Source: Crossaster papposus
Taxonomy: Eukaryota > Echinodermata > Asteroidea > Velatida > Solasteridae
DNA: 64,000 nt
Direction of reading: 5' to 3'
Assembly (NCBI GenBank): GCA_037893245.1
Contig: JBAIAA010000812.1
Span: forward strand, 62,001-126,000
The number at the start of each line of letters is the position of its first letter. Positions within the stretch are counted from its first letter, which is position 1. Below, one piece after another: positions 42,162 to 54,350 of this stretch. The notes under the pieces were generated by a model, which made no database searches, was not told the origin of the DNA, and saw only the letters and a program-made list of their open reading frames with translations. The position numbers and the translations under genes were made by a program.

Positions 42162-43271
42162 GATTTGGTCTACAATCGGCATATCCCTACTACTACATAT
42201 TTAAGATTTGGTCTACAATCGGCATATTCCTACTACTACATATTTAAGATTTGGTCTACAATCGGCATATCCCTACTACTACTACATATTTAAGATTTGG
42301 TCTACAATCGGCATATCCCTACTACTACATATTTAAGATTTGGTCTACAATCGGCATATCCCTACTACTACATATTTAAGATTTGGTCTACAATCGGCAT
42401 ATCCCTACTACTACATATCTAAGATTTGGTCTACAATCGGCATATCCCTACTACTACATATTTAAGATTTGGTCTACAATCGGCATATCCCTACTACTAC
42501 ATATTTAACTCGAGGGCTTGTTCCCACATCAGGTGTTTATTTCTACTGCACACTTCTTTCCCTTTACATAATAATAAATGTGATTTTGTTTTGTTATCAG
42601 ATCAAATTGAGTTTTTTAAGATTTGGTCTACAATCGGCATATCCCTACTACTACATATTTAAGATTTGGTCTACAATCGGCATATCCCTACTACTACATA
42701 TTTAAGATTTGGTCTACAATCGGCATATCCCTACTACTACATATTTAAGATTTGGTCTACAATCGGCATATCCCTACTACTACATATTTAACTCGAGGGC
42801 TTGTTCCCACATTAGGTGTTTATTTCTACTGCACACTTCTTTCCCTTTACATAATAATAAATGTGAGTTTGTTTTGTTATCAGATCGAATTGAGTTTTTT
42901 AAGATTTGGTCTACAATCGGCATATCCCTACTACTACATATTTAAGATTTGGTCTACAATCGGCATATCCCTACTACTACATATTTAAGATTTGGTGTAC
43001 AATCGGCATATCCCTACTACTACATATTTAAGATTTGGTCTACAATCAGCATATCCCTACTACTACATATTTAAGATTTGGTCTACAATCGGCATATTCC
43101 TACTACTACATATTTAAGATTTGGTCTACAATCGGCATATCCCTACTACTACATATTTAACTCGAGGGATTGTTCCCACATCAGGTGTTTATTTCTACTG
43201 CACACTTCTTTCCCTTTACATAATAATAAATGTGAGTTTGTTTTGTTATCAGATCAAATTGAGTTTTTTAA

Positions 43272-44529
43272 GATTTGGTCTACAATCGGCATATCCCTAC
43301 TACTACATATTTAAGATTTGGTCTACAATCGGCATACAATCGGCATATCCCTACTACTACATATTTAAGATTTGGTCTACAATCGGCATATCCCTACTAC
43401 TACATATTTAATATTTGGTCTACAATCGGAATATCCCTACTACTACATATTTAAGATTTGGTCTACAATCGGCATATCCCTACTACTACATATTTAAGAT
43501 TTGGTCTACAATCGGCATATCCCTACTACTACATATTTAAGATTTGGTCTACAATCCGCATATCCTTACTACTACATATTTAAGATTTGGTCTACAATCG
43601 GCATATCCCTACTACTACATATTTAAGATTTGGTCTACAATCGGCATATCCCTACTACTACATATTTAAGATTTGGTCTACAATCCGCATATCCCTACTA
43701 CTACATATTTAAGATTTGGTCTACAATCGGCATATCCCTACTACTACATATTTAAGATTTTTTCTACAATCGGCATATCCCTACTACTACATATTTAAGA
43801 TTTGGTCTACAATCGGCATATCCCTACTACTACATATTTAAGATTTGGTCTACAATCGGCATATCCCTACTACTACATATTTAAGATTTGGTCTACAATC
43901 GGCATATCCCTACTACTACATATTTAAGATTTGGTCTACAATCGGCATATCCCTACTACTACATATTTAAGATTTAGTCTACAATCGGCATATCCCTACT
44001 ACTACATATTTAAGATTTGGTCTACAAACGGCATATCCCTACTACTACATATTTAAAATTTGGTCTACAATCGGCATATCCCTACTACTACATATTTAAG
44101 ATTTGGTCTACAATCGGCATATCCCTACTACTACATATTTAAGATTTGGTCTACAATCGGCATATCCCTACTACTACATATTTAAGATTTGGTCTACAAT
44201 CGGCATATCCCTACTACTACATATTTAAGATTTGGTGTACAATCGGCATATCCCTACTACTACATATTTAAGATTTGGTCTACAATCGGCATATCCCTAC
44301 TACTACATATTTAAGATTTGGTCTACAATCGGCATATCCCTACTACTACATATTTAAGATTTGGTCTACAATCGGCATATCCCGACTACTACATATTTAA
44401 GATTTGGTCTACAATCGGCATATCCCTACTACTACATATTTAAGATTTGGTCTACAATCGGCATATCCCTACTACTACATATTTAAGATTTGGTCTACAA
44501 TCGGCATATCCCTACTACTACATATTTAA
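43272..44529 (+). repeat. Insert-free island inside the dense domain
   Basis: Twenty-nine monomers plus 11 extra bases, with no insert. The variants resemble those at the right end of the window: TAATATTTGG followed by CGGAATATCC near 43410-43433, ATCCGCATATCCTTAC near 43555, GATTTTTTCTAC near 43760, and CAAACGG at 44024. It therefore looks like a piece of right-end-type array sitting between dense-domain cassettes. Confidence 0.85.
43325..43346 (+). repeat. 11-bp internal tandem duplication in one monomer
   Basis: ACAATCGGCAT is repeated head to tail here, making this monomer 54 bp instead of 43. It is the only indel I found in the 43-mers larger than three bases. It lies at the left end of the 29-monomer insert-free run in the dense domain. 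Replication slippage is the simplest explanation. Confidence 0.95.
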
Positions 44530-46993
44530 CTCGAGGGCTTGTTCCCACATCAGGTGTTTATTTCTACTGCACACTTCTTTCCCTTTACATAATAATAAAT
44601 GTGAGTTTGTTTTGTTATCAGATCAAATTGAGTTTTTTAAGATTTGGTCTACAATCGGCATATCCCTACTACTACATATTTAAGATTTGGTCTACAATCG
44701 GCATATTCCTACTACTACATATTTAAGATTTGGTCTACAATCGGCATATCCCTACTACTACATATTTAACTCGAGGGCTTGTTCCCACATCAGGTGTTTA
44801 TTTCTACTGCACACTTCTTTCCCTTTACATAATAATAAATGTGAGTTTGTTTTGTTATCAGATCAAATTGAGTTTTTTAAGATTTAGTCTACAATCGGCA
44901 TATCCCTACTACTACATATTTAAGATTTGGTCTACAATCGGCATATTCCTACTACTACATATTTAAGATTTGGTCTACAATCGGCATATCCCTACTACTA
45001 CATATTTAAGATTTGGTCTACAATCGGCATATCCCTACTACTACATATTTAACTCGAGGGATTGTTCCCACATCAGGTGTTTATTTCTACTGTACACTTC
45101 TTTCCCTTTACATAATAATAAATGTGAGTTTGTTTTGTTATCAGATCAAATTGAGTTTTTTAAGATTTGGTCTACAATCGGCATATCCCTACTACTACAT
45201 ATTTAAGATTTGGTCTACAATCGGCATATCCCTACTACTACATATTTAACTCGAGGGCTTGTTCCCACATCAGGTGTTTATTTCTACTGCACACTTCTTT
45301 CCCTTTACATAATAATAAATGTGAGTTTGTTTTGTTATCAGATCAAATTGAGTTTTTTAAGATTTGGTCTACAATCGGCATATCCCTACTACTACATATT
45401 TAAGATTTGGTCTACAATCGGCATATCCCTACTACTACATATTTAAGATTTGGTGTACAATCGGCATATCCCTACTACTACATATTTAAGATTTGGTCTA
45501 CAATCGGCATATCCCTACTACTACATATTTAAGATTTGGTCTACAATCGGCATATCCCTACTACTACATATTTAAGATTTGGTCTACAATCGGCATATCC
45601 CTACTACTACATATTTAAGATTTGGTCTACAATCGGCATATCCCTACTACTACATATTTAAGATTTGGTCTACAATCGGCATATCCCTACTACTACATAT
45701 TTAAGATTTGGTCTACAATCGGCATATCCCTACTACTACATATTTAAGATTTGGTCTACAATCGGCATATCCCTACTACTACATATTTAACTCGAGGGCT
45801 TGTTCCCACATCAGGTGTTTATTTCTACTGCACACTTCTTTCCCTTTACATAATAATAAATGTGAGTTTGTTTTGTTATCAGATCAAATTGAGTTTTTTA
45901 AGATTTGGTCTACAATCGGCATATCCCTACTACTACATATTTAAGATTTGGTCTACAATCGGCATATCCCTACTACTACATATTTAAGATTTGGTCTACA
46001 ATCGGCATATCCCTACTACTACATATTTAACTCGAGGGCTTGTTCCCACATCAGGTGTTTATTTCTACTGCACACTTCTTTCCCTTTACATAATAATAAA
46101 TGTGAGTTTGTTTTGTTATCAGATCAAATTGAGTTTTTTAAGATTTAGTCTACAATCGGCATATCCCTACTACTACATATTTAAGATTTGGTCTACAATC
46201 GGCATATCCCTACTACTACATATTTAAGATTTGGTCTACAATCGGCATATCCCTACTACTACATATTTAAGATTTGGTCTACAATCGGCATATCCCTACT
46301 ACTACATATTTAACTCGAGGGATTGTTCCCACATCAGGTGTTTATTTCTACTGCACACCTCTTTCCCTTTACATAATAATAAATGTGAGTTTGTTTTGTT
46401 ATCAGATCAAATTGAGTTTTTTAAGATTTTGTCTACAATCGGCATATCCCTACTACTACATTTTTAAGATTTGGTCTACAATCGGCATATCCCTACTACT
46501 ACATATTTAACTCGAGGGCTTGTTCCCACATCAGGTGTTTATTTCTACTGCACACTTCTTTCCCTTTACATAATAATAAATGTGAGTTTGTTTTGTTATC
46601 AGATCAAATTGAGTTTTTTAAGATTTGGTCTACAATCGGCATATCCCTACTACTACCTATTTAAGATTTGGTCTACAATCGGCATATCCCTACTACTACA
46701 TATTTAAGATTTGGTCTACAATCGGCATATCCCTACTACTACATATTTAAGATTTGGTCTACAATCGGCATATCCCTACTACTACATATTTAACTCGAGG
46801 GCTTGTTCCCACATCAGGTGTTTATTTCTACTGCACACTTCTTTCCCTTTACATAATAATAAATGTGAGTTTGTTTTGTTATCAGATCAAATTGAGTTTT
46901 TTAAGATTTGGTCTACAATCGGCATATCCCTACTACTACATATTTAAGATTTGGTCTACAATCGGCATATCCCTACTACTACATATTTAAGAT
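44530..46993 (+). repeat. Displaced copy of the 38.0-40.7 kb cassettes
   Basis: Inserts 45053 and 45250 match 38484 and 38681 at an offset of 6,569; inserts 45791, 46031, 46314, 46511 and 46794 match 39505, 39745, 40028, 40225 and 40508 at 6,286. The 283-bp step equals one insert plus four monomers, missing here. Inserts 38484 and 45053 share both GGGATTG and a private CTGTACAC. CTACATTTTTAAG follows inserts 40028 and 46314 (near 40175 and 46461). GGTGTAC is at 39169 and 45455. Confidence 0.9.
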
Positions 46994-49900
46994 TTGGTGT
47001 ACAATCGGCATATCCCTACTACTACATATTTAAGATTTGGTCTACAATCGGCATATCCCTACTACTACATATTTAAGATTTGGTCTACAATCGGCATATC
47101 CCTACTACTACATATTTAAGATTTGGTCTACAATCGGCATATCCCTACTACTACATATTTAACTCGAGGGCTTGTTCCCACATCAGGTGTTTATTTCTAC
47201 TGCACACTTCTTTCCCTTTACATAATAATAAATGTGAGTTTGTTTTGTTATCAGATCAAATTGAGTTTTTTAAGATTTGGTCTACAATCGGCATATCCCT
47301 ACTACTACATATTTAAGATTTGGTCTACAATCGGCATATCCCTACTACTACATATTTAAGATTTGGTCTACAATCGGCATATCCCTACTACTACATATTT
47401 AACTCGAGGGCTTGTTCCCACATCAGGTGTTTATTTCTACTGCACACTTCTTTCCCTTTACATAATAATAAATGTGAGTTTGTTTTGTTATCAGATCAAA
47501 TTGAGTTTTTTAAGATTTAGTATACAATCGGCATATCCCTACTACTACATATTTAAGATTTGGTCTACAATCGGCATATCCCTACTACTACATATTTAAG
47601 ATTTGGTCTACAATCGGCATATCCCTACTACTACATATTTAAGATTTGGTCTACAATCGGCATATCCCTACTACTACATATTTAACTCGAGGGATTGTTC
47701 CCACATCAGGTGTTTATTTCTACTGCACACTTCTTTCCCTTTACATAATAATAAATGTGAGTTTGTTTTGTTATCAGATCAAATTGAGTTTTTTAAGATT
47801 TGGTCTACAATCGGCATATCCCTACTACTACATATTTAACTCGAGGGCTTGTTCCCACATCAGGTGTTTATTTCTACTGCACACTTCTTTCCCTTTACAT
47901 AATAATAAATGTGAGTTTGTTTTGTTATCAGATCAAATTGAGTTTTTTAAGATTTGGTCTACAATCGGCATATCCCTACTACTACCTATTTAAGATTTGG
48001 TCTACAATCGGCATATCCCTACTACTACATATTTAAGATTTGGTCTACAATCGGCATATCCCTACTACTACATATTTAAGATTTGGTCTACAATCGGCAT
48101 ATCCCTACTACTACATATTTAACTCGAGGGCTTGTTCCCACATCAGGTGTTTATTTCTACTGCACACTTCTTTCCCTTTACATAATAATAAATGTGAGTT
48201 TGTTTTGTTATCAGATCAAATTTAGTTTTTTAAGATTTGGTCTACAATCGGCATATCCCTACTACTACATATTTAAGATTTGGTCTACAATCGGCATATT
48301 CCTACTACTACATATTTAAGATTTGGTCTACAATCGGCATATCCCTACTACTACATATTTAAGATTTGGTCTACAATCGGCATATCCCTACTACTACATA
48401 TTTAAGATTTGGTCTACAATCGGCATATCCCTACTACTACATATTTAAGATTTGGTCTACAATCGGCATATCCCTACTACTACATATCTAAGATTTGGTC
48501 TACAATCGGCATATCCCTACTACTACATATTTAAGATTTGGTCTACAATCGGCATATCCCTACTACTACATATTTAACTCGAGGGCTTGTTCCCACATCA
48601 GGTGTTTATTTCTACTGCACACTTCTTTCCCTTTACATAATAATAAATGTGAGTTTGTTTTGTTATCAGATCAAATTGAGTTTTTTAAGATTTGGTCTAC
48701 AATCGGCATATCCCTACTACTACCTATTTAAGATTTGGTCTACAATCGGCATATCCCTACTACTACATATTTAAGATTTGGTCTACAATCGGCATATCCC
48801 TACTACTACATATTTAAGATTTGGTCTACAATCGGCATATCCCTACTACTACATATTTAACTCGAGGGCTTGTTCCCACATCAGGTGTTTATTTCTACTG
48901 CACACTTCTTTCCCTTTACATAATAATAAATGTGAGTTTGTTTTGTTATCAGATCAAATTGAGTTTTTTAAGATTTGGTCTACAATCGGCATATCCCTAC
49001 TACTACATATTTAAGATTTGGTCTACAATCGGCATATCCCTACTACTACATATTTAAGATTTGGTGTACAATCGGCATATCCCTACTACTACATTTTTAA
49101 GATTTGGTCTACAATCGGCATATCCCTACTACTACATATTTAACTCGAGGGCTTGTTCCCACATCAGGTGTTTATTTCTACTGCACACTTCTTTCCCTTT
49201 ACATAATAATAAATGTGAGTTTGTTTTGTTATCAGATCAAATTGAGTTTTTTAAGATTTGGTCTACAATCGGCATATCCCTACTACTACCTATTTAAGAT
49301 TTGGTCTACAATCGGCATATCCCTACTACTACATATTTAAGATTTGGTCTACAATCGGCATATCCCTACTACTACATATTTAAGATTTGGTCTACAATCG
49401 GCATATCCCTACTACTACATATTTAACTCGAGGGCTTGTTCCCACATCAGGTGTTTATTTCTACTGCACACTTCTTTCCCTTTACATAATAATAAATGTG
49501 AGTTTGTTTTGTTATCAGATCAAATTGAGTTTTTTAAGATTTGGTCTACAATCGGCATATCCCTACTACTACATATTTAAGATTTGGTCTACAATCGGCA
49601 TATCCCTACTACTACATATTTAAGATTTGGTGTACAATCGGCATATCCCTACTACTACATATTTAAGATTTGGTCTACAATCGGCATATCCCTACTACTA
49701 CATATTTAAGATTTGGTCTACAATCGGCATATCCCTACTACTACATATTTAAGATTTGGTCTACAATCGGCATATCCCTACTACTACATATTTAACTCGA
49801 GGGCTTGTTCCCACATCAGGTGTTTATTTCTACTGCACACTTCTTTCCCTTTACATAATAATAAATGTGAGTTTGTTTTGTTATCAGATCAAATTGAGTT

Positions 49901-50600
49901 TTTTAAGATTTGGTCTACAATCGGCATATCCCTACTACTACATATTTAAGATTTGGTCTACAATCGGCATATCCCTACTACTACATATTTAAGATTTGGT
50001 CTACAATCGGCATATCCCTACTACTACATATTTAACTCGAGGGCTTGTTCCCACATCAGGTGTTTATTTCTACTGCACACTTCTTTCCCTTTACATAATA
50101 ATAAATGTGAGTTTGTTTTGTTATCAGATCAAATTGAGTTTTTTAAGATTTAGTATACAATCGGCATATCCCTACTACTACATATTTAAGATTTGGTCTA
50201 CAATCGGCATATCCCTACTACTACATATTTAAGATTTGGTCTACAATCGGCATATCCCTACTACTACATATTTAAGATTTGGTCTACAATCGGCATATCC
50301 CTACTACTACATATTTAACTCGAGGGATTGTTCCCACATCAGGTGTTTATTTCTACTGCACACTTCTTTCCCTTTACATAATAATAAATGTGAGTTTGTT
50401 TTGTTATCAGATCAAATTGAGTTTTTTAAGATTTGGTCTACAATCGGCATATCCCTACTACTACATATTTAACTCGAGGGCTTGTTCCCACATCAGGTGT
50501 TTATTTCTACTGCACACTTCTTTCCCTTTACATAATAATAAATGTGAGTTTGTTTTGTTATCAGATCAAATTGAGTTTTTTAAGATTTGGTCTACAATCG
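46450..50600 (+). repeat. Segmental duplication at 2,633 bp within the dense domain
   Basis: Inserts 46511, 46794, 47163, 47403, 47686 and 47840 recur at 49144, 49427, 49796, 50036, 50319 and 50473. ACATTTTTAAG at 46461 pairs with 49094, and the rare TTTAGTATACAATCGG (TAG at 47518 and 50151) is found only in these two places. The left edge lies between about 46424 and 46460. On the right, CTACCTATTT after insert 47840 has no partner after 50473. In this version the third and fourth inserts are one monomer apart rather than two. Insert 48123, beyond the duplicated part, has a private AAATTTAGTT. Confidence 0.92.
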
Positions 50601-50699
50601 GCATATCCCTACTACTACATATTTAAGATTTGGTCTACAATCGGCATATTCCTACTACTACATATTTAAGATTTGGTCTACAATCGGCATATCCCTACT

Positions 50700-53600
50700 A
50701 CTACATATTTAAGATTTGGTCTACAATCGGCATATCCCTACTACTACATATTTAAGATTTGGTCTACAATCGGCATATCCCTACTACTACATATTTAAGA
50801 TTTGGTCTACAATCGGCATATCCCTACTACTACATATTTAACTCGAGGGCTTGTTCCCACATCAGGTGTTTATTTCTACTGCACACTTCTTTCCCTTTAC
50901 ATAATAATAAATGTGAGTTTGTTTTGTTATCAGATCAAATTGAGTTTTTTAAGATTTGGTCTACAATCGGCATATCCCTACTACTACATATTTAAGATTT
51001 GGTCTACAATCGGCATATTCCTACTACTACATATTTAAGATTTGGTCTACAATCGGCATATCCCTACTACTACATATTTAAGATTTGGTCTACAATCGGC
51101 ATATCCCTACTACTACATATTTAAGATTTGGTCTACAATCGGCATATCCCTACTACTACATATTTAAGATTTGGTCTACAATCGGCATATCCCTACTACT
51201 ACATATCTAAGATTTGGTCTACAATCGGCATATCCCTACTACTACATATTTAAGATTTGGTCTACAATCGGCATATCCCTACTACTACATATTTAACTCG
51301 AGGGCTTGTTCCCACATCAGGTGTTTATTTCTACTGCACACTTCTTTCCCTTTACATAATAATAAATGTGATTTTGTTTTGTTATCAGATCAAATTGAGT
51401 TTTTTAAGATTTGGTCTACAATCGGCATATCCCTACTACTACATATTTAAGATTTGGTCTACAATCGGCATATCCCTACTACTACATATTTAAGATTTGG
51501 TCTACAATCGGCATATCCCTACTACTACATATTTAAGATTTGGTCTACAATCGGCATATCCCTACTACTACATATTTAACTCGAGGGCTTGTTCCCACAT
51601 TAGGTGTTTATTTCTACTGCACACTTCTTTCCCTTTACATAATAATAAATGTGAGTTTGTTTTGTTATCAGATCGAATTGAGTTTTTTAAGATTTGGTCT
51701 ACAATCGGCATATCCCTACTAATACATATTTAAGATTTGGTCTACAATCGGCATATCCCTACTACTACATATTTAAGATTTGGTGTACAATCGGCATATC
51801 CCTACTACTACATATTTAAGATTTGGTCTACAATCGGCATATCCCTACTACTACATATTTAACTCGAGGGCTTGTTCCCACATCAGGTGTTTATTTCTAC
51901 TGCACACTTCTTTCCCTTTACATAATAATAAATGTGAGTTTGTTTTGTTATCAGATCAAATTGAGTTTTTTAAGATTTGGTCTACAATCGGCATATCCCT
52001 ACTACTACATATTTAAGATTTGGTCTACAATCGGCATATCCCTACTACTACATATTTAAGATTTGGTGTACAATCGGCATATCCCTACTACTACATATTT
52101 AAGATTTGGTCTACAATCGGCATATCCCTACTACTACATATTTAAGATTTGGTCTACAATCGGCATATCCCTACTACTACATATTTAAGATTTGGTCTAC
52201 AATCGGCATATCCCTACTACTACATATTTAAGATTTGGTCTACAATCGGCATATCCCTACTACTACATATTTAAGATTTGGTCTACAATCGGCATATCCC
52301 TACTACTACATATTTAAGATTTGGTCTACAATCGGCATATCCCTACTACTACATATTTAACTCGAGGGCTTGTTCCCACATCAGGTGTTTATTTCTACTG
52401 CACACTTCTTTCCCTTTACATAATAATAAATGTGAGTTTGTTTTGTTATCAGATCAAATTGAGTTTTTTAAGATTTGGTCTACAATCGGCATATCCCTAC
52501 TTCTACATATTTAAGATTTGGTCTACAATCGGCATATCCCTACTACTACATATTTAAGATTTGGTCTACAATCGGCATATCCCTACTACTACATATTTAA
52601 CTCGAGGGCTTGTTCCCACATCAGGTGTTTATTTCTACTGCACACTTCTTTCCCTTTACATAATAATAAATGTGAGTTTGTTTTGTTATCAGATCAAATT
52701 GAGTTTTTTAAGATTTAGTCTACAATCGGCATATCCCTACTACTACATATTTAAGATTTGGTCTACAATCGGCATATCCCTACTACTACATATTTAAGAT
52801 TTGGTCTACAATCGGCATATCCCTACTACTACATATTTAAGATTTGGTCTACAATCGGCATATCCCTACTACTACATATTTAACTCGAGGGATTGTTCCC
52901 ACATCAGGTGTTTATTTCTACTGCACACTTCTTTCCCTTTACATAATAATAAATGTGAGTTTGTTTTGTTATCAGATCAAATTGAGTTTTTTAAGATTTG
53001 GTCTACAATCGGCATATCCCTACTACTACATATTTAAGATTTGGTCTACAATCGGCATATCCCTACTACTACATATTTAACTCGAGGGCTTGTTCCCACA
53101 TCAGGTGTTTATTTCTACTGCACACTTCTTTCCCTTTACATAATAATAAATGTGAGTTTGTTTTGTTATCAGATCAAATTGAGTTTTTTAAGATTTGGTC
53201 TACAATCGGCATATCCCTACTACTACCTATTTAAGATTTGGTCTACAATCGGCATATCCCTACTACTACATATTTAAGATTTGGTCTACAATCGGCATAT
53301 CCCTACTACTACATATTTAAGATTTGGTCTACAATCGGCATATCCCTACTACTACATATTTAACTCGAGGGCTTGTTCCCACATCAGGTGTTTATTTCTA
53401 CTGCACACTTCTTTCCCTTTACATAATAATAAATGTGAGTTTGTTTTGTTATCAGATCAAATTGAGTTTTTTAAGATTTGGTCTACAATCGGCATATCCC
53501 TACTACTACATATTTAAGATTTGGTCTACAATCGGCATATTCCTACTACTACATATTTAAGATTTGGTCTACAATCGGCATATCCCTACTACTACATATT

Positions 53601-54350
53601 TAAGATTTGGTCTACAATCGGCATATCCCTACTACTACATATTTAAGATTTGGTCTACAATCGGCATATCCCTACTACTACATATTTAAGATTTGGTCTA
53701 CAATCGGCATATCCCTACTACTACATATCTAAGATTTGGTCTACAATCGGCATATCCCTACTACTACATATTTAAGATTTGGTCTACAATCGGCATATCC
53801 CTACTACTACATATTTAACTCGAGGGCTTGTTCCCACATCAGGTGTTTATTTCTACTGCACACTTCTTTCCCTTTACATAATAATAAATGTGATTTTGTT
53901 TTGTTATCAGATCAAATTGAGTTTTTTAAGATTTGGTCTACAATCGGCATATCCCTACTACTACATATTTAAGATTTGGTCTACAATCGGCATATCCCTA
54001 CTACTACATATTTAAGATTTGGTCTACAATCGGCATATCCCTACTACTACATATTTAAGATTTGGTCTACAATCGGCATATCCCTACTACTACATATTTA
54101 ACTCGAGGGCTTGTTCCCACATTAGGTGTTTATTTCTACTGCACACTTCTTTCCCTTTACATAATAATAAATGTGAGTTTGTTTTGTTATCAGATCGAAT
54201 TGAGTTTTTTAAGATTTGGTCTACAATCAGCATATCCCTACTACTACATATTTAAGATTTGGTCTACAATCGGCATATCCCTACTACTACATATTTAAGA
54301 TTTGGTGTACAATCGGCATATCCCTACTACTACATATTTAAGATTTGGTC
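50700..54350 (+). repeat. Three-insert cassette duplicated at 2,522 bp, also present at 42.05-43.05 kb
   Basis: Inserts 50842, 51297 and 51580 recur at 53364, 53819 and 54102. Inserts 51297 and 53819 carry TGTGATTTTG; inserts 51580 and 54102 carry CACATTAGG and CAGATCGAATT. CATATCTAAG has its changed base at 51207 and 53729, and GGTGTAC at 51785 and 54307. The same three-insert set with the same variants stands at 42051, 42509 and 42792, with CATATCTAAG near 42419 and a three-base CTA expansion at 42271-42290. GGTGTAC at 42997 and ATCAGC at 43048 match 54307 and 54358, both 11,310 bp on. Confidence 0.92.

Larger units (their letters stand above)
36521..54212 (+). repeat. Insert-dense domain: 57 type B inserts in 17.7 kb
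   Basis: Inserts start at 36521, 36804, 36958, 37241, 37524, 37721, 38004, 38244, 38484, 38681, 38964, 39505, 39745, 40028, 40225, 40508, 41049, 41289, 41572, 41769, 42051, 42509, 42792, 43161, 44530, 44770, 45053, 45250, 45791, 46031, 46314, 46511, 46794, 47163, 47403, 47686, 47840, 48123, 48578, 48861, 49144, 49427, 49796, 50036, 50319, 50473, 50842, 51297, 51580, 51863, 52361, 52601, 52884, 53081, 53364, 53819 and 54102. All are type B. The commonest gap is four monomers (24 of 56), then three or two. One insert-free stretch (43272-44529) breaks the pattern. Mean density is one insert per about 310 bp, against about 850 bp to the left and 1,080 bp to the right. Confidence 0.93.

Noticed and set aside
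36521..54212. The dense domain as a gene or transposon cluster
   Set aside because: Coding content is the same as in the rest of the window: none. Only the ratio of 111-bp to 43-bp units changes.
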